A stretch of DNA of 64,000 bases from Pantoea ananatis LMG 2665 (GCF_000710035.2 NZ_JMJJ01000004.1:310001-374000), one strand, 5' to 3'. Counted from the first letter of the stretch, positions 1 through 10,387 are shown. Notes: a model not told the origin generated them from the letters alone. Numbers and translations are program-made.

Positions 1-1884
1 GGCGCGATCATTGAAAACATGTCGGTGCTGTTCGCGATTGGCGTGGCGTACGGTATGTCAAAAGATAAAGACGGCGCGGCCGCACTCACCGGCTTCGTTG
101 GTTTCCTGGTCGTGACGACGTTGTGTTCGCCTGCCGCCGTGGCGATGATTCAGAAAATACCGGTGGCTGACGTCCCTGCGGCCTTTGGGAAAATCAGCAA
201 TCAGTTTGTCGGTATTCTGGTTGGGGTTCTGTCAGCCGAAGTCTACAACCGCTTTAGCCATGTTGAACTGCCCAAAGCGTTCTCGTTCTTCAGCGGCCGT
301 CGTCTGGTCCCGATTCTGGTCTCGTTCCTGATGATTCTGGTCGCGTTCATCCTGATGTATATCTGGCCAGTCATCTTTAATGGTCTGGTGAGCTTTGGTG
401 AGCATATCCAGAAGCTGGGATCGGTAGGGGCTGGCGTCTATGCCTTCTTCAACCGATTGCTTATTCCGGTAGGCTTACATCATGCGCTGAACTCCGTGTT
501 CTGGTTCGACGTCGCGGGCATTAACGACATTCCTAAATTCCTCGGCGGTGCGCAGTCGCTGGCGAATGGCACCGCTATTCCGGGCATCACGGGCCGTTAT
601 CAGGCGGGCTTCTTCCCTATCATGATGTTCGGTTTACCCGGCGCAGCGCTGGCGATTTACCATTGTGCTCGTCCTGAAAATCGGGCGAAGGTCGGCGGGA
701 TCATGTTGGCGGCGGCTTTTGCCGCCTTCTTTACCGGCATTACCGAACCACTGGAATTTTCCTTTATGTTCGTGGCACCGGTACTTTATGTCATCCATGC
801 TGTGTTGACCGGTCTGTCTGTGTTTATTGCTGCCAGCATGCATTGGATTGCCGGCTTTGGTTTCAGCGCGGGGCTGGTGGACATGGTGCTCTCATCCCGC
901 AATCCCCTGGCGACGCACTGGTACATGCTGATTCCGCAAGGGCTGGTGTTCTTCGTTATCTACTATGTTGTGTTCCGTTTCACCATCAAAAAATTCAACC
1001 TGATGACGCCGGGCCGTGAACTGGCGGTTGCTGGCGATGAAACCGATGGTTATGACGTGAATGTGGATACTACCGACAACGGTGAGAGCGCGACCGAATC
1101 TCTGGCGCGTCGTTACATTGGCGCGGTGGGCGGTTCAGACAACTTAACCGCGATCGATGCCTGCATTACGCGTCTGCGTCTGAATGTGAAGGATGCCGGG
1201 CAGGTTAATGAAGGCGTGGCGAAACGCCTGGGTGCCTCAGGTGTGATCCGCCTGAACAAGCAGAGCGTTCAGATAATCGTCGGCACACAGGCTGAAAGTA
1301 TCGCCATGGCCATGAAAAAAGTGTTGGTGAAAGGCCCGGTTGCAGCCGCTACCGCCAGCACCGCCAGCGCACCCGCTGCGGCCAGCGACGTGAAACCTCA
1401 GGCTGTGTTAAACAGTGAAAAACGCGTTATCGCGACTTTAGTGGCGCCCGTGAGCGGTGAAATTGTGCCGCTGGATGCCGTACCGGATGAGGCTTTTGCC
1501 AGTAAAGCGGTCGGCGACGGTGTGGCAATCAAACCCAGCGACAAGCGCGTTGTGGCCCCCATTGCGGGCACCGTGGTGAAAATCTTTAACACTAACCATG
1601 CGTTCTGCCTGGAAAGTGAAAACGGGGTGGAGATCGTGGTGCACATGGGGCTGGATACCGTGGCGCTGGGCGGTCAGGGCTTTACCCGTTTAGTGGAAGA
1701 GGGCGCTCAGGTCACGGCAGGTCAGCCGGTGCTGGAGATGGATCTTGACTATCTCAACGCCCATGCCCGCTCGATGATAAGTCCGGTGGTGGTCAGCAAT
1801 ATTGAAGACTTCGCAGGATTAACGCTGTTGACGCAGGGCCAGGTGATCGCGGGTGAAACCCCGCTGTATGAAATTAAAGGCTAA
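1..1884 (+). CDS. nagE: PTS N-acetylglucosamine transporter EIICBA (5' truncated by window)
   Basis: Imports and phosphorylates N-acetylglucosamine at the inner membrane. The reading frame is open from base 1, so the start lies outside the window; by comparison with E. coli NagE roughly 45 N-terminal residues are missing. The membrane EIIC part comes first (motif [16 protein letters not shown]). It is followed by the EIIB domain with its phosphocysteine in DACITRLR (Cys codon at 1162). After an Ala-rich linker comes the EIIA domain with the phosphohistidine in VVHMGLD (His codon at 1642). The three-domain order and the C-terminal LYEIKG match NagE. A strong terminator follows directly. Confidence 0.96.
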   Translation, partial: GAIIENMSVLFAIGVAYGMSKDKDGAAALTGFVGFLVVTTLCSPAAVAMIQKIPVADVPAAFGKISNQFVGILVGVLSAEVYNRFSHVELPKAFSFFSGRRLVPILVSFLMILVAFILMYIWPVIFNGLVSFGEHIQKLGSVGAGVYAFFNRLLIPVGLHHALNSVFWFDVAGINDIPKFLGGAQSLANGTAIPGITGRYQAGFFPIMMFGLPGAALAIYHCARPENRAKVGGIMLAAAFAAFFTGITEPLEFSFMFVAPVLYVIHAVLTGLSVFIAASMHWIAGFGFSAGLVDMVLSSRNPLATHWYMLIPQGLVFFVIYYVVFRFTIKKFNLMTPGRELAVAGDETDGYDVNVDTTDNGESATESLARRYIGAVGGSDNLTAIDACITRLRLNVKDAGQVNEGVAKRLGASGVIRLNKQSVQIIVGTQAESIAMAMKKVLVKGPVAAATASTASAPAAASDVKPQAVLNSEKRVIATLVAPVSGEIVPLDAVPDEAFASKAVGDGVAIKPSDKRVVAPIAGTVVKIFNTNHAFCLESENGVEIVVHMGLDTVALGGQGFTRLVEEGAQVTAGQPVLEMDLDYLNAHARSMISPVVVSNIEDFAGLTLLTQGQVIAGETPLYEIKG

Positions 1885-1901
1885 TTCGCTGTATCAACAA
1901 C

Positions 1902-1931
1902 AAAAGGCAGGAAGCGATTCCTGCCTTTTTT
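1902..1931 (+). terminator. Rho-independent terminator after nagE
   Basis: Inverted repeat AAAAGGCAGGA / TCCTGCCTTTT with a short loop, followed by a T-run. It lies about 20 bases after the nagE stop. Confidence 0.9.
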
Positions 1932-2035
1932 ATTTTAAACGCCCAACAAACGGTTGTTTCTCTGCAACGCTTTGTGGATCATACCCGGATATTACGTGGT
2001 ATAAACCACCCTTTCTACGCGTTGAGGATTTTGAG

Positions 2036-3703
2036 ATGAGTGAGGCTGAAGCCCGCCCAACTAACTTTATTCGTCAGATTATTGACGAGGATTTGGCGAG
2101 CGGGAAGCACAGCAGTGTGCATACCCGTTTCCCCCCAGAGCCAAATGGTTATCTGCACATCGGTCATGCTAAATCAATCTGCCTGAATTTTGGTATTGCA
2201 CAAGACTATCAGGGCGAGTGCAATCTGCGTTTTGACGATACCAATCCGGTTAAAGAGGATATGGAATTTGTTGAGTCCATCAAGCGTGATGTGCAGTGGT
2301 TGGGTTTTTCGTGGAGTGGCGACGTTCGTTATTCATCTGACTATTTTGATCAGCTTTACCAGTATGCGGTTGAACTGATCGGAAAGGGACTTGCCTATGT
2401 TGATGAACTGACCCCTGAAGAAATTCGTGAATACCGGGGAACGTTAACCGCGCCGGGTAAAAACAGCCCATACCGCGATCGCAGCGTGGAAGAGAACCTT
2501 GCCCTGTTTGAAAAAATGCGCAACGGTGAATTTGCAGAAGGTAAAGCCTGTCTGCGTGCAAAAATTGATATGGCTTCCAGCTTTATCGTTATGCGCGACC
2601 CGGTGCTGTACCGCATTAAGTTTGCTGAACATCATCAAACCGGCAACAAATGGTGCATCTACCCGATGTACGATTTTACCCACTGCATTTCCGATGCGCT
2701 GGAAGGCATTACGCATTCACTCTGTACACTGGAGTTCCAGGATAACCGCCGTCTGTATGACTGGGTGCTGGACAACATCACGATTCCGGTTCATCCACGT
2801 CAGTACGAATTTTCGCGCCTGAATCTTGAATATGCGGTGATGTCAAAACGCAAACTCACGCAGCTGGTCAGTGAGAAGCATGTGGAAGGCTGGGACGATC
2901 CCCGTATGTTAACCGTGTCCGGCCTGCGTCGCCGTGGTTATACCGCGGCCTCAATCCGTGAGTTTTGCCGGCGTATTGGTATCACCAAGCAGGACAACAT
3001 TGTTGAAATGGCCTCGCTGGAGTCTTGTATCCGCGACGATCTCAACGAAAATGCGCCACGCGCGATGGCGGTGTTGGATCCGGTGAAGCTGGTGCTGGAA
3101 AACCTGCCGGCAGGCCATAACGAAGTGCTTAGCATGCCGAACCATCCTAACAAACCGGAGATGGGGACGCGCGACGTGCCGTTCAGCCGCGAAATCTGGA
3201 TCGATCGGGCCGATTTCCGTGAAGAAGCTAACAAGCAGTATAAACGCCTGGTGCTGGGTAAAGAGGTGCGCCTGCGTAATGCGTACGTGATCCGAGCCGA
3301 GCGTATCGCGAAGGATGAAGAAGGCAATATCACCTGCATCTACTGCACCTGTGATGTGGATACGCTGAGCAAAGATCCTGCTGACGGCCGTAAAGTTAAA
3401 GGCGTGATTCACTGGGTGTCCGCTGAACATGCACTGCCCGCTGAGTTCCGTCTTTACGATCGCCTGTTTAGCGTACCCAATCCTGGCGCGGCAGACGATT
3501 TCCTGACCACGATTAATCCCGACTCGCTGGAAGTCAAACAGGGCTTTGTTGAACCTGGCCTGCGTGATGCGGTGGTCAGCGCGCCCTACCAGTTTGAGCG
3601 CGAAGGCTACTTCTGTGCCGACAGCGTTTATTCAACCCCTTCACAGTTAGTGTTTAACCGCACGGTAGGTTTACGCGATACCTGGGCGAAAATCGGCGAA
3701 TAA
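2036..3703 (+). CDS. glnS: Glutaminyl-tRNA synthetase
   Basis: Charges tRNA-Gln with glutamine in the cytoplasm (class I synthetase). The open frame extends further upstream, but the ATG at 2036 ([11 protein letters not shown]) gives 555 residues, the usual family length. The class I signatures are present: HIGH in [12 protein letters not shown] and the KMSKS-type loop VMSKRKL. The C-terminal half carries the two anticodon-binding beta-barrels. It stands as a single gene between two terminators. Confidence 0.98.
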   Translation: MSEAEARPTNFIRQIIDEDLASGKHSSVHTRFPPEPNGYLHIGHAKSICLNFGIAQDYQGECNLRFDDTNPVKEDMEFVESIKRDVQWLGFSWSGDVRYSSDYFDQLYQYAVELIGKGLAYVDELTPEEIREYRGTLTAPGKNSPYRDRSVEENLALFEKMRNGEFAEGKACLRAKIDMASSFIVMRDPVLYRIKFAEHHQTGNKWCIYPMYDFTHCISDALEGITHSLCTLEFQDNRRLYDWVLDNITIPVHPRQYEFSRLNLEYAVMSKRKLTQLVSEKHVEGWDDPRMLTVSGLRRRGYTAASIREFCRRIGITKQDNIVEMASLESCIRDDLNENAPRAMAVLDPVKLVLENLPAGHNEVLSMPNHPNKPEMGTRDVPFSREIWIDRADFREEANKQYKRLVLGKEVRLRNAYVIRAERIAKDEEGNITCIYCTCDVDTLSKDPADGRKVKGVIHWVSAEHALPAEFRLYDRLFSVPNPGAADDFLTTINPDSLEVKQGFVEPGLRDAVVSAPYQFEREGYFCADSVYSTPSQLVFNRTVGLRDTWAKIGE

Positions 3704-3734
3704 TTTCTCTGTGATGTTGACCGCAGAGTAATCG

Positions 3735-3760
3735 AAAGGGCGAGTTATCGCCCTTTTTTA
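3735..3760 (+). terminator. Rho-independent terminator after glnS
   Basis: Stem AAAGGGCGA / TCGCCCTTT with loop GTTA and a trailing T-run, about 30 bases after the glnS stop. Confidence 0.9.
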
Positions 3761-3934
3761 TTGCGGCGATTTTTTTTAGTACCGACGTTTCTCCTGAGCA
3801 GAGTCAGAGTATTAATTTTATTTTTGTGGAACCGCTCTCAGTTTAATTTTTTTAATAAATTTCCCAGTGTTAATTCTTTTTTTTCAGGTAGGCTAACCCT
3901 CTGAAGTATCAGTTTGTGGGTTTAAAAGGAAAAA

Positions 3935-4330
3935 ATGACACTTTTTGCACAGGAAGCCAAACATAGCGTTGTCGTGTTACATCAGCTTATTGAACATATT
4001 TTTAATCATGGTCGGGATGGTGGCGACAGTTTTCATCTGCTGCTCTCGCACTTTCATCCCGATTTTAAGATGGTCACGCCGCAGGGAAAACAGCTGAATC
4101 TGGATCAGGTTGAAGATCTTTTTCGACGACTGCAGGGGGCAAGGGAAGGGATGCGCATTGCGACCAGTGAGCATGTAATTCTTTCTGAGCATGCGAACGA
4201 AGTGACGATTCAGTATCGCGAACTGCAGATGATGAATGGTGAAAATAAAAGCCGTATTTCGCTGGCGATTCTGGACTGCACCACCTCTGTTCCACGCTGG
4301 CGCTACCTGCAGGAAACGCTCGTGACCTGA
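3935..4330 (+). CDS. Uncharacterised 131-residue protein, possibly NTF2/SnoaL-like fold
   Basis: I do not recognise a named family with certainty. The protein is 131 residues, cytoplasmic (no signal peptide or membrane segment), with an N-terminal helix region followed by alternating strands (FKMVTPQGK, EVTIQYREL, SRISLAILD). This is the pattern of small NTF2/DUF4440-type cone proteins; that fold call is inference. Start choice is supported by AAGGA six to seven bases upstream of the ATG. A good terminator follows and an AT-rich 5' region precedes it, so it looks like a monocistronic gene. It occupies the place of chiP/ybfN between glnS and fur in E. coli. Confidence 0.75.
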   Translation: MTLFAQEAKHSVVVLHQLIEHIFNHGRDGGDSFHLLLSHFHPDFKMVTPQGKQLNLDQVEDLFRRLQGAREGMRIATSEHVILSEHANEVTIQYRELQMMNGENKSRISLAILDCTTSVPRWRYLQETLVT

Positions 4331-4341
4331 GCGACAGCAAT

Positions 4342-4372
4342 AAAAAAGCCGATGTGAACATCGGCTTTTTTA
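4342..4372 (+). terminator. Rho-independent terminator between the 131-aa gene and fur
   Basis: AAAAAAGCCGATG / CATCGGCTTTTTT with a short loop. Runs of A and T on both sides let it serve the gene to the left and the converging fur transcript. Confidence 0.9.
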
Positions 4373-4390
4373 CTTTATACCCGAAAGCGC

Positions 4391-4834
4391 TTATTTGTCG
4401 TGCAGCGTTTCGTCTTCACGGCAGTCGCCCAGTGCACAGTGACCGTACAGGTACAGGCTGTGGTTGGTGAGCTTAATACCATGACGGGTCGCGATTTCAC
4501 GTTGACGCGTCTCAATGGATTCGTCACTAAATTCAATCACTTTACCGCAATCCAGACAGATCAGGTGGTCGTGATGGTGCTGCTGCGTCAGCTCAAACAC
4601 CGATTTACCGCCTTCAAAGTTGTGGCGGGTCACGATGCCTGCATCGTCGAACTGGTTAAGCACACGGTAGACCGTGGCCAGTCCAATCTCTTCGCCCATG
4701 TCGATCAGGCGTTTATACAGATCTTCCGCGCTGACGTGATGGCATGCAGGTTCCTGAAGCACTTCCAGAATTTTGAGTCTGGGCAATGTGACTTTCAGGC
4801 CAGCCTTCTTTAATGCGGTATTGTTGTCAGTCAT
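4391..4834 (-). CDS. fur: Ferric uptake regulator
   Basis: Iron-responsive repressor acting as a metal-bound dimer on Fur boxes. It is 147 residues (family about 148). An N-terminal winged helix (LKVTLPRLKILEVLQ) is followed by the dimerisation domain with metal ligands HHHDHLICLDCGKV and the C-terminal CALGDC. It is transcribed on the minus strand downstream of fldA, the usual enterobacterial order. Its own promoter appears to lie in the 335-base gap upstream. I see no uof-like leader ORF ending at the fur start, since an in-frame stop lies eight codons before it. Confidence 0.98.
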   Translation of the reverse strand: MTDNNTALKKAGLKVTLPRLKILEVLQEPACHHVSAEDLYKRLIDMGEEIGLATVYRVLNQFDDAGIVTRHNFEGGKSVFELTQQHHHDHLICLDCGKVIEFSDESIETRQREIATRHGIKLTNHSLYLYGHCALGDCREDETLHDK

Positions 4835-5169
4835 GCGGATATTGTCCTGTTACTTTAGTCACTCTTGTGGCACGTAGCCTGTATGTCGATCGACCGCCAT
4901 TCTCATTTGCGTCTCATTATAGAACTGATGCGCTGAAATGAAAACCGATGTCCTTGCGATGCGCCAGCGGCGATGTTCGCTGCGCATGGCATGGAAAGCG
5001 GACGAGTCGCATTTCGCGTTTTGTCATCTCAGTTCCAGGGAAATAAGCAGATGATCGATGCGGGTATTCTACAGATTAAATGGGGAAAGTTACAAAAATG
5101 TAGCTATTATTTTTATAGGAAAAGCCGTTTGCCCAGTGTGAACCTGCGTCCACACTGAGCTCAGCGCGA
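4835..5169 (-). promoter_or_regulatory. fur upstream region with promoter and weak Fur box
   Basis: This 335-base gap holds a minus-strand sigma70 promoter: -10 TATAAT (4916-4921) and -35 TTTTCA (4939-4944), 17 bases apart. Just downstream (4895-4913) GCAAAT-GAGAAT matches two Fur hexamers reasonably and the third poorly, consistent with autoregulation. Near the fldA stop, CAGTGTG / CACACTG forms a stem without a strong T-run, so readthrough from fldA into fur is possible. Confidence 0.5.
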
Positions 5170-5700
5170 TCAGGCTTCAATGATTTCTTTGAGCTGCAGC
5201 TCATCAAAAATTTGCTTAACCCATTTATCAACGCGTTCGTTGGTCAGCTCTGGCTGGCGATCTTCATCAATAGCCAGACCCAGGAAGTGGTTGTCATCAG
5301 CCAGGCCTTTTGACGCTTCGAAGTGGTAACCCTCGGTCGGCCAGTGGCCCACGATGATGGCGCCGTTAGGTTCGATGATGTCACGAATGGTTCCCATGGC
5401 ATCACAGAAGTACTCTGCGTAATCTTCCTGATCGCCACAGCCAAACAGCGCAACCAGCTTGCCGTTAAAGTCGATCTCTTCCAGCGTCGGGAAGAAGTCA
5501 TCCCAGTCGCACTGGGCTTCACCGTAATACCAGGTGGGGATGCCCAGCAGCAGAATGTCAAAGGCTTCTAAGTCTTCTTTAGTGCTTTTCGCGATGTCGT
5601 GAACTTCTGCAACGTCTTTACCCAGTTGTTTCTGGATCATTTTTGCAATGTTTTCGGTGTTACCGGTATCGCTGCCAAAGAAGATGCCTACGATTGCCAT
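5170..5700 (-). CDS. fldA: Flavodoxin 1
   Basis: FMN-binding electron carrier needed for isoprenoid synthesis, radical-SAM enzymes and other reductive activations. It is 176 residues, the standard long-chain flavodoxin size. The N-terminal phosphate loop GSDTGNTENIAK and the flavin-binding loop around TWYYGEAQCDWDDF are intact. The loop GCGDQEDYAEYFCDAMG is also conserved. It sits between ybfE and fur as in E. coli. Confidence 0.98.
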   Translation of the reverse strand: MAIVGIFFGSDTGNTENIAKMIQKQLGKDVAEVHDIAKSTKEDLEAFDILLLGIPTWYYGEAQCDWDDFFPTLEEIDFNGKLVALFGCGDQEDYAEYFCDAMGTIRDIIEPNGAIIVGHWPTEGYHFEASKGLADDNHFLGLAIDEDRQPELTNERVDKWVKQIFDELQLKEIIEA

Positions 5701-5822
5701 GGGTAAAATAACCTCTTAAATCCTGATGATAGAATGAATGCCGGAGCCTGTTCAGCAAATGATAGCAGACCGCGCAAAAGGGCGGAATGTGTAAAGCCGC
5801 GACATTTGTTTCTGTGTGCGGT

Positions 5823-6107
5823 TTACCCGCGTGAGTCCAGTTTGAGTTGTGCCAGCAGCATTTGTTCAATTAATTCGCTGCGGCTGAGATTGCGCTGCTC
5901 AGCCAGCATATTCAGCGCTTCAACGGCTTCACTGTTCATTTTGAGTTCGACACGACGAAGTCCGCGCCCTTTGTCACGTTTCAGTTGATTGCGTTTGTTG
6001 ATACGCAGTTGTTCATCACGCGTAAGCGGACTGGTTTTTGGGCGACCCGGGCGACGCTCGTTAGCGAACAGATCGAGCGTCGTACGGTCAGTGTGTTCTT
6101 TTGCCAT
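5823..6107 (-). CDS. ybfE: YbfE family protein, ribbon-helix-helix type
   Basis: Small basic protein of 94 residues with an Arg/Lys-rich N-terminal half (RRPGRPKTSPLTRDEQ) and a C-terminal ribbon-helix-helix-like segment (GLRRVELKMNSEAVEALNMLAEQ). The family is called LexA-regulated in E. coli, but I do not see a clear CTGT-N8-ACAG LexA box upstream here. It may bind DNA; its function is unknown. It lies between fldA and ybfF as in E. coli. Confidence 0.9.
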   Translation of the reverse strand: MAKEHTDRTTLDLFANERRPGRPKTSPLTRDEQLRINKRNQLKRDKGRGLRRVELKMNSEAVEALNMLAEQRNLSRSELIEQMLLAQLKLDSRG

Positions 6108-6273
6108 GACTTAGTACAACTGAGTGGGCGCGAACGAGACGTTTCCGCTGCGCAGATTAAAGTATTGACTCTTCCCGCGGGCAACAGCGCCCACGGCAAA
6201 AATTTAGCGCGCCATCATACTCCAGGCTAACCGCGGACGCCAATCTTAAACTTTTACAGCCAGTTAAGATGTT

Positions 6274-7038
6274 TTAAAGCGCAAAAAAGCGTCGAATACT
6301 GCGTAAAACGGCATCAGGTTTTTCAGCATGGACCCAGTGACCAGCACCACCGATCACATGTGCATGCGCGGCCGGGAACTGCCTGAGTAACGCGTCACGA
6401 TACTGATTATCCAGATAAGGTGAGTCGCCACCGCGAATAAACAGCGCGGGATGTGGCCAGGCAGGCACCTCCTGCCAGCCGGAGATCAGCGCATAGTTGT
6501 CCCATAACACCGGGACATTAAAGCGCCATTCGCCCTGACTGAATGATTTCAGGATGAACTGAATGACGCCGTCCTCATCAATGTGGTTGCGCATGATCTC
6601 TGCGGCTTCAGTGCGCAAGGTGACGCCAGCGGCCGTGACGGCCCGGATAGCGGCGAAAATCTCGTCATGCCGACGTGTCTGATAGTCAACGGGCGCGATG
6701 TCGATCATCACCATCTGTTCGATACGTTCTGGTGCCAGCGCGCTCATTGTCATGGCGATCTTACCGCCCATGGAATGACCAATGACCGCGATCCGCTCAA
6801 TCCCCTGAGCATCCAGCGTATCCAGCATGTCCTGAGCCATCACCCTGTAGTTCATCTCGTCTGCGCGCGGCGATAGCCCGTGGTTGCGCACATCAACCTG
6901 AATAAGCGGTCGATCGTCTTTAAGCCCTCGGGCCAGAATGCCAAGGTTATCAAGACTGCCAAACAGACCATGAATCAGCAGGACAGGTGTGGAATCAGAA
7001 GAAGATTGTTCAGTTTGCAGGCGCGCATTCAAAATCAT
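6274..7038 (-). CDS. ybfF: Alpha/beta-hydrolase esterase YbfF
   Basis: 254-residue alpha/beta hydrolase acting on short-chain acyl esters (thioesterase/esterase activity is known for the E. coli family member). The oxyanion-hole segment LLIHGLFGSLDNLG, the nucleophile elbow GHSMGGK and the C-terminal catalytic His in GAGHWVHAEKP are all present. It is divergent from seqA, as in E. coli. Confidence 0.95.
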   Translation of the reverse strand: MILNARLQTEQSSSDSTPVLLIHGLFGSLDNLGILARGLKDDRPLIQVDVRNHGLSPRADEMNYRVMAQDMLDTLDAQGIERIAVIGHSMGGKIAMTMSALAPERIEQMVMIDIAPVDYQTRRHDEIFAAIRAVTAAGVTLRTEAAEIMRNHIDEDGVIQFILKSFSQGEWRFNVPVLWDNYALISGWQEVPAWPHPALFIRGGDSPYLDNQYRDALLRQFPAAHAHVIGGAGHWVHAEKPDAVLRSIRRFFAL

Positions 7039-7290
7039 AGCAAAGTTCTTAAGTGTGATACCTGAGCTTAGGTTATCATGGTTTCACCTTTTCAGGCGCG
7101 CTGCTTCCGGCGGCATTAGGACATATTCTGACTTTTGCCCATAAACCGTTTGAATGCTATCAGCCTGTCTGAATTTAACTTTATAATCTTCATGTTAGAA
7201 CCTGCCTCCTTTTTGAAATGCCGATCAGCACCTCGGGGTATTCAGAAAATCGCGGGTTCTGTCGTGAGTAAAAAAACCGTACGGAATAAG

Positions 7291-7842
7291 ATGAAAACGA
7301 TCGAAGTTGACGAAGAGCTCTACCGTTATATTGCCAGCCACACGCAACACATTGGCGAAAGTGCATCCGATATTCTGCGCCGTATGCTGAAGTTTACTGC
7401 CGGTCAGCCCGCGGCGGTCAATGACACGCAGCCCGTCTCCGCACCGGCCCCGTCTAAAGCGGCACCGTCGGCAGGTAATGAATCGCGTCCTCAGGATCGT
7501 GTTCGCGCGGTGCGTGAGCTAATGCTGTCGGATGAATATGCGGAGCAGAAGCGGGCGGTTAACCGCTTTATGCTAATCTTGTCAACGCTCTATCGTCTGG
7601 ATACCGCAGCGTTTGCCGAGGCGACAACGTCGCTGCAGGGCCGCACGCGCATCTATTTCGCGGGCGATGAACATACGTTGCTGCAAAGCGGTACCCATAC
7701 CAAGCCGAAGCACGTTCCCGGCACGCCGTACTGGGTTATTACCAATACCAATACCGGTCGCAAACGCAGCATGGTTGAACACATTATGCTGTCGATGCAG
7801 TTCCCGTCGGAACTGGCAGAGAAAGTTTGCGGCACCATTTAA
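7291..7842 (+). CDS. seqA: Replication initiation regulator SeqA
   Basis: Sequesters hemimethylated GATC clusters at oriC and restrains re-initiation. The frame is open upstream to 7135, but the ATG at 7291 ([16 protein letters not shown]) gives 183 residues, matching the known N-terminus. An N-terminal oligomerisation helix pair is followed by a Pro/Ala-rich linker (about residues 38-65) slightly longer than in E. coli. The C-terminal domain carries the DNA-contact loops [11 protein letters not shown] and [11 protein letters not shown]. It is 25 bases from pgm, so the two are probably cotranscribed. Confidence 0.97.
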   Translation: MKTIEVDEELYRYIASHTQHIGESASDILRRMLKFTAGQPAAVNDTQPVSAPAPSKAAPSAGNESRPQDRVRAVRELMLSDEYAEQKRAVNRFMLILSTLYRLDTAAFAEATTSLQGRTRIYFAGDEHTLLQSGTHTKPKHVPGTPYWVITNTNTGRKRSMVEHIMLSMQFPSELAEKVCGTI

Positions 7843-7867
7843 ACTGAAGCGTCAGGGAGAAGCGCCA

Positions 7868-9508
7868 ATGGCCAATCACCCCCGTGCCGGGCAGCCTGCC
7901 CAGCAGAGCGATTTGATTAACGTTGCACAATTAACTTCACAATATTATGTCCTGCAGCCCGATGTGGCTAACCCAGAACATGCGGTGAAATTTGGCACAT
8001 CAGGCCATCGCGGTAGCGCAGGACGCCACAGCTTTAACGAAAAGCACATCCTGGCCATAGCTCAGGCGATTGCCGAAGAGCGTAAAAAGAACGGGATTAC
8101 CGGTCCGTGCTACGTAGGTAAAGATACGCATGCGCTTTCTGAACCTGCGCTGTTGTCCGTGCTGGAAGTGCTGGCCGCAAACGGCGTTGACGTGATTGTT
8201 CAACAGGACAATGGCTATACGCCAACGCCGGCGATTTCAAACGCCATCCTTGAGCACAATAAATCGGGCGATCAGCTGGCGGATGGCATCGTTATTACGC
8301 CTTCGCACAACCCACCTGAAGACGGCGGGATTAAATACAATCCGCCGAACGGTGGCCCTGCCGATACCAACGTCACCAAAGTGGTTGAAGATCGCGCGAA
8401 TCAGCTGTTGAAAGAGGGCCTGAAAGGCGTGAAGCGTCTGCCACTGGACCAGGCCTGGGCCAGCGGTCACGTGGTTGAGAAAGATTTGATCCAGCCTTAT
8501 GTTGAAGGCCTTTCACAGATCATCGATTTCCCGGCGATTCAAAAAGCGGGCCTGAAAATCGGCGTCGATCCGCTTGGCGGTTCCGGCATCGCTTACTGGC
8601 AGCGCATTGCTGAGCACTACAAACTCGATCTGACCCTGGTGAATGACGCCGTTGATCAGACGTTCCGCTTTATGCATCTGGATAAAGACGGCGTGGTGCG
8701 CATGGACTGCTCGTCCGAATCTGCCATGGCGGGCCTGCTGGCCTATAAGGACAAATTTGACCTGGCGTTTGGCAACGATCCCGATTATGACCGCCACGGT
8801 ATCGTCACGCCTGCCGGCCTGATGAACCCGAACCACTATCTGGCCGTTGCTATCAACTATCTGTTCCAGCATCGTCCACAATGGGGCAAAGACGTTGCCG
8901 TGGGGAAAACCCTGGTGTCCAGTGCCATGATTGACCGCGTCGTTAACGACATCGGCCGCAAGCTAGTGGAAGTGCCGGTGGGCTTTAAGTGGTTCGTGGA
9001 TGGCCTGTTCGACGGCAGCTTTGGCTTCGGTGGGGAAGAGAGTGCGGGCGCTTCATTCCTGCGCTTTGACGGTACGCCCTGGTCCACCGATAAAGACGGG
9101 ATCATCATGTGTCTGCTGGCAGCGGAGATTACCGCGGTCACCGGCAAGAACCCGCAGGAGCACTATGATGAGCTGGCCGCGCGTTTTGGTGCACCCAGCT
9201 ACAATCGCCTGCAGGCGTCAGCCAGTTCCGCACAGAAAGCGGCGCTGTCTAAGCTGTCACCTGAAATGGTGAGTGCTGACACGCTGGCGGGCGATCCGAT
9301 CACCGCGCGTCTGACCGCTGCGCCGGGCAATGGCGCGTCTATCGGCGGCCTGAAAGTGATGACGGAAAACGGCTGGTTTGCTGCCCGTCCTTCAGGCACC
9401 GAAGATGCATACAAAATCTATTGTGAAAGTTTCCTGGGCGCAGAACACCGCGCGCAGATAGAAAAAGAAGCGGTAGAGATTGTCAGCGAAGTGCTGAAAA
9501 ACGCCTGA
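7868..9508 (+). CDS. pgm: Phosphoglucomutase (alpha-D-glucose)
   Basis: Interconverts glucose-1-phosphate and glucose-6-phosphate, supplying UDP-glucose for glycogen, trehalose and envelope sugars and linking to the gal genes at 56-59 kb. The ATG at 7868 gives 546 residues, identical to the E. coli length; the longer open frame upstream runs inside seqA. The catalytic phosphoserine loop [11 protein letters not shown], the metal loop [10 protein letters not shown] and the phosphate-binding [11 protein letters not shown] are present. Confidence 0.98.
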   Translation: MANHPRAGQPAQQSDLINVAQLTSQYYVLQPDVANPEHAVKFGTSGHRGSAGRHSFNEKHILAIAQAIAEERKKNGITGPCYVGKDTHALSEPALLSVLEVLAANGVDVIVQQDNGYTPTPAISNAILEHNKSGDQLADGIVITPSHNPPEDGGIKYNPPNGGPADTNVTKVVEDRANQLLKEGLKGVKRLPLDQAWASGHVVEKDLIQPYVEGLSQIIDFPAIQKAGLKIGVDPLGGSGIAYWQRIAEHYKLDLTLVNDAVDQTFRFMHLDKDGVVRMDCSSESAMAGLLAYKDKFDLAFGNDPDYDRHGIVTPAGLMNPNHYLAVAINYLFQHRPQWGKDVAVGKTLVSSAMIDRVVNDIGRKLVEVPVGFKWFVDGLFDGSFGFGGEESAGASFLRFDGTPWSTDKDGIIMCLLAAEITAVTGKNPQEHYDELAARFGAPSYNRLQASASSAQKAALSKLSPEMVSADTLAGDPITARLTAAPGNGASIGGLKVMTENGWFAARPSGTEDAYKIYCESFLGAEHRAQIEKEAVEIVSEVLKNA

Positions 9509-9523
9509 TTTGCCTGTTAAATG

Positions 9524-9551
9524 AAAAAAGCGCCTAAGTGGCGCTTTTTTT
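9524..9551. terminator. Bidirectional terminator between pgm and kdpE
   Basis: AAAAAAGCGCC / GGCGCTTTTTT with loop TAAGT. A- and T-runs on both sides serve pgm and the converging kdpE, whose stop codon lies at the edge of the T-run. Confidence 0.88.
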
Positions 9552-10224
9552 ATGGCATAAATCGGTAGCCGATGCCGGTTTCCGTGAGCAGATGTACCGG
9601 CTGGGTAGGATTCGCCTCCAGCTTTTGCCGCAGGTGCCCCATATAGATCCGCAGATAGTGGCTGTGTTCAACGGCGTTTGGTCCCCACACCTGGCTCAAC
9701 AGCTGCCGCTGGGTCAGCACTTTGCCCGCGTTGTTCAGCAGCGTCGTCAGCAAACGAAACTCTATCGGCGTAAGGTGCACTTCCTCGCCAGCGCGCAGCA
9801 CTCTGCGGGCCGCAATATCCACGGTAACGTCGGCGAAGCTGACCTTGGGATCGGTATGTTGTCCGGCATGACGGCGCAAGGCGACGCGAACGCGTGCCAG
9901 CAGTTCACCAATACCGAAGGGTTTCGTCAGGTAGTCGTCGGCCCCTGCATCCAGCGCGTCAATTTTATCCTGTTCGTCGATTCGGGCCGACAGCACAATC
10001 ACGGGCAGCGTGCTCCACTGACGCAGCTCGCCAATAAAGGTTTTGCCATCGCCATCGGGCAGGCCGAGATCGAGAATGACCAGATCGGGTTTTCGCGTCG
10101 CCGCCTCAATCAACCCACGTTGTAGCGTTTCGGCATCGAAAACCTTCAGGCCTTCGCTTTCCAACGCGATGCGCACGAAGCGGCGAATTTCTTTCTCATC
10201 TTCAATGATTAAAACCGTGGTCAC
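9550..10224 (-). CDS. kdpE: Orphan response regulator KdpE
   Basis: OmpR-family regulator that in E. coli activates the kdpFABC potassium pump after phosphorylation by KdpD. I place the start at the GTG at 10224 (TTVLIIEDEKE), with AGGA five bases upstream, giving 224 residues (E. coli 225). An ATG at 10260 would add 12 non-homologous residues. The receiver is intact with the phosphoacceptor at Asp52 (VILDLGLPDGDG) and the Lys in YLTKPFG. The winged helix shows the typical TPIEFRLLTTLLNNAGKV. No kdpD or kdpFABC lies upstream; ybfA follows within 255 bases. Confidence 0.94.
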   Translation of the reverse strand: MTTVLIIEDEKEIRRFVRIALESEGLKVFDAETLQRGLIEAATRKPDLVILDLGLPDGDGKTFIGELRQWSTLPVIVLSARIDEQDKIDALDAGADDYLTKPFGIGELLARVRVALRRHAGQHTDPKVSFADVTVDIAARRVLRAGEEVHLTPIEFRLLTTLLNNAGKVLTQRQLLSQVWGPNAVEHSHYLRIYMGHLRQKLEANPTQPVHLLTETGIGYRFMP

Positions 10225-10357
10225 GCCAATCCTGCCATTGCCTGAAAAGGGAAAACACACTGTATCAACTTTTCAGCCTTTCGTCCGTGTTGCCATCGAA
10301 TCGCGCTAAAGATCATCGTCAAAACCATTATTTAACCAAAATGTAACTAATTTTCAG

Positions 10358-10387
10358 ATTGTCATTAACAGTGCAAAAAAGCGTCAA
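10358..10387 (-). promoter_or_regulatory. Candidate promoter for orphan kdpE
   Basis: On the minus strand: -35 TTGACG (10382-10387), 18-base spacer containing a T-run, and -10 GACAAT (10358-10363), about 135 bases before the kdpE start. The T-rich spacer recalls KdpE target sites, but this is only suggestive. Confidence 0.35.

Noticed and set aside
4835..4860. uof-like leader peptide overlapping the fur start
   Set aside because: The frame ending in TGA at the fur ATG has a stop eight codons earlier and no usable start codon between.
6108..6273. LexA box before ybfE
   Set aside because: The family is called LexA-regulated, but no CTGT-N8-ACAG match could be seen in the intergenic sequence.
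7135..7290. N-terminal extension of seqA
   Set aside because: The frame is open to 7135, but SeqA homology begins at [11 protein letters not shown] (7291) and the extra residues resemble no known domain.
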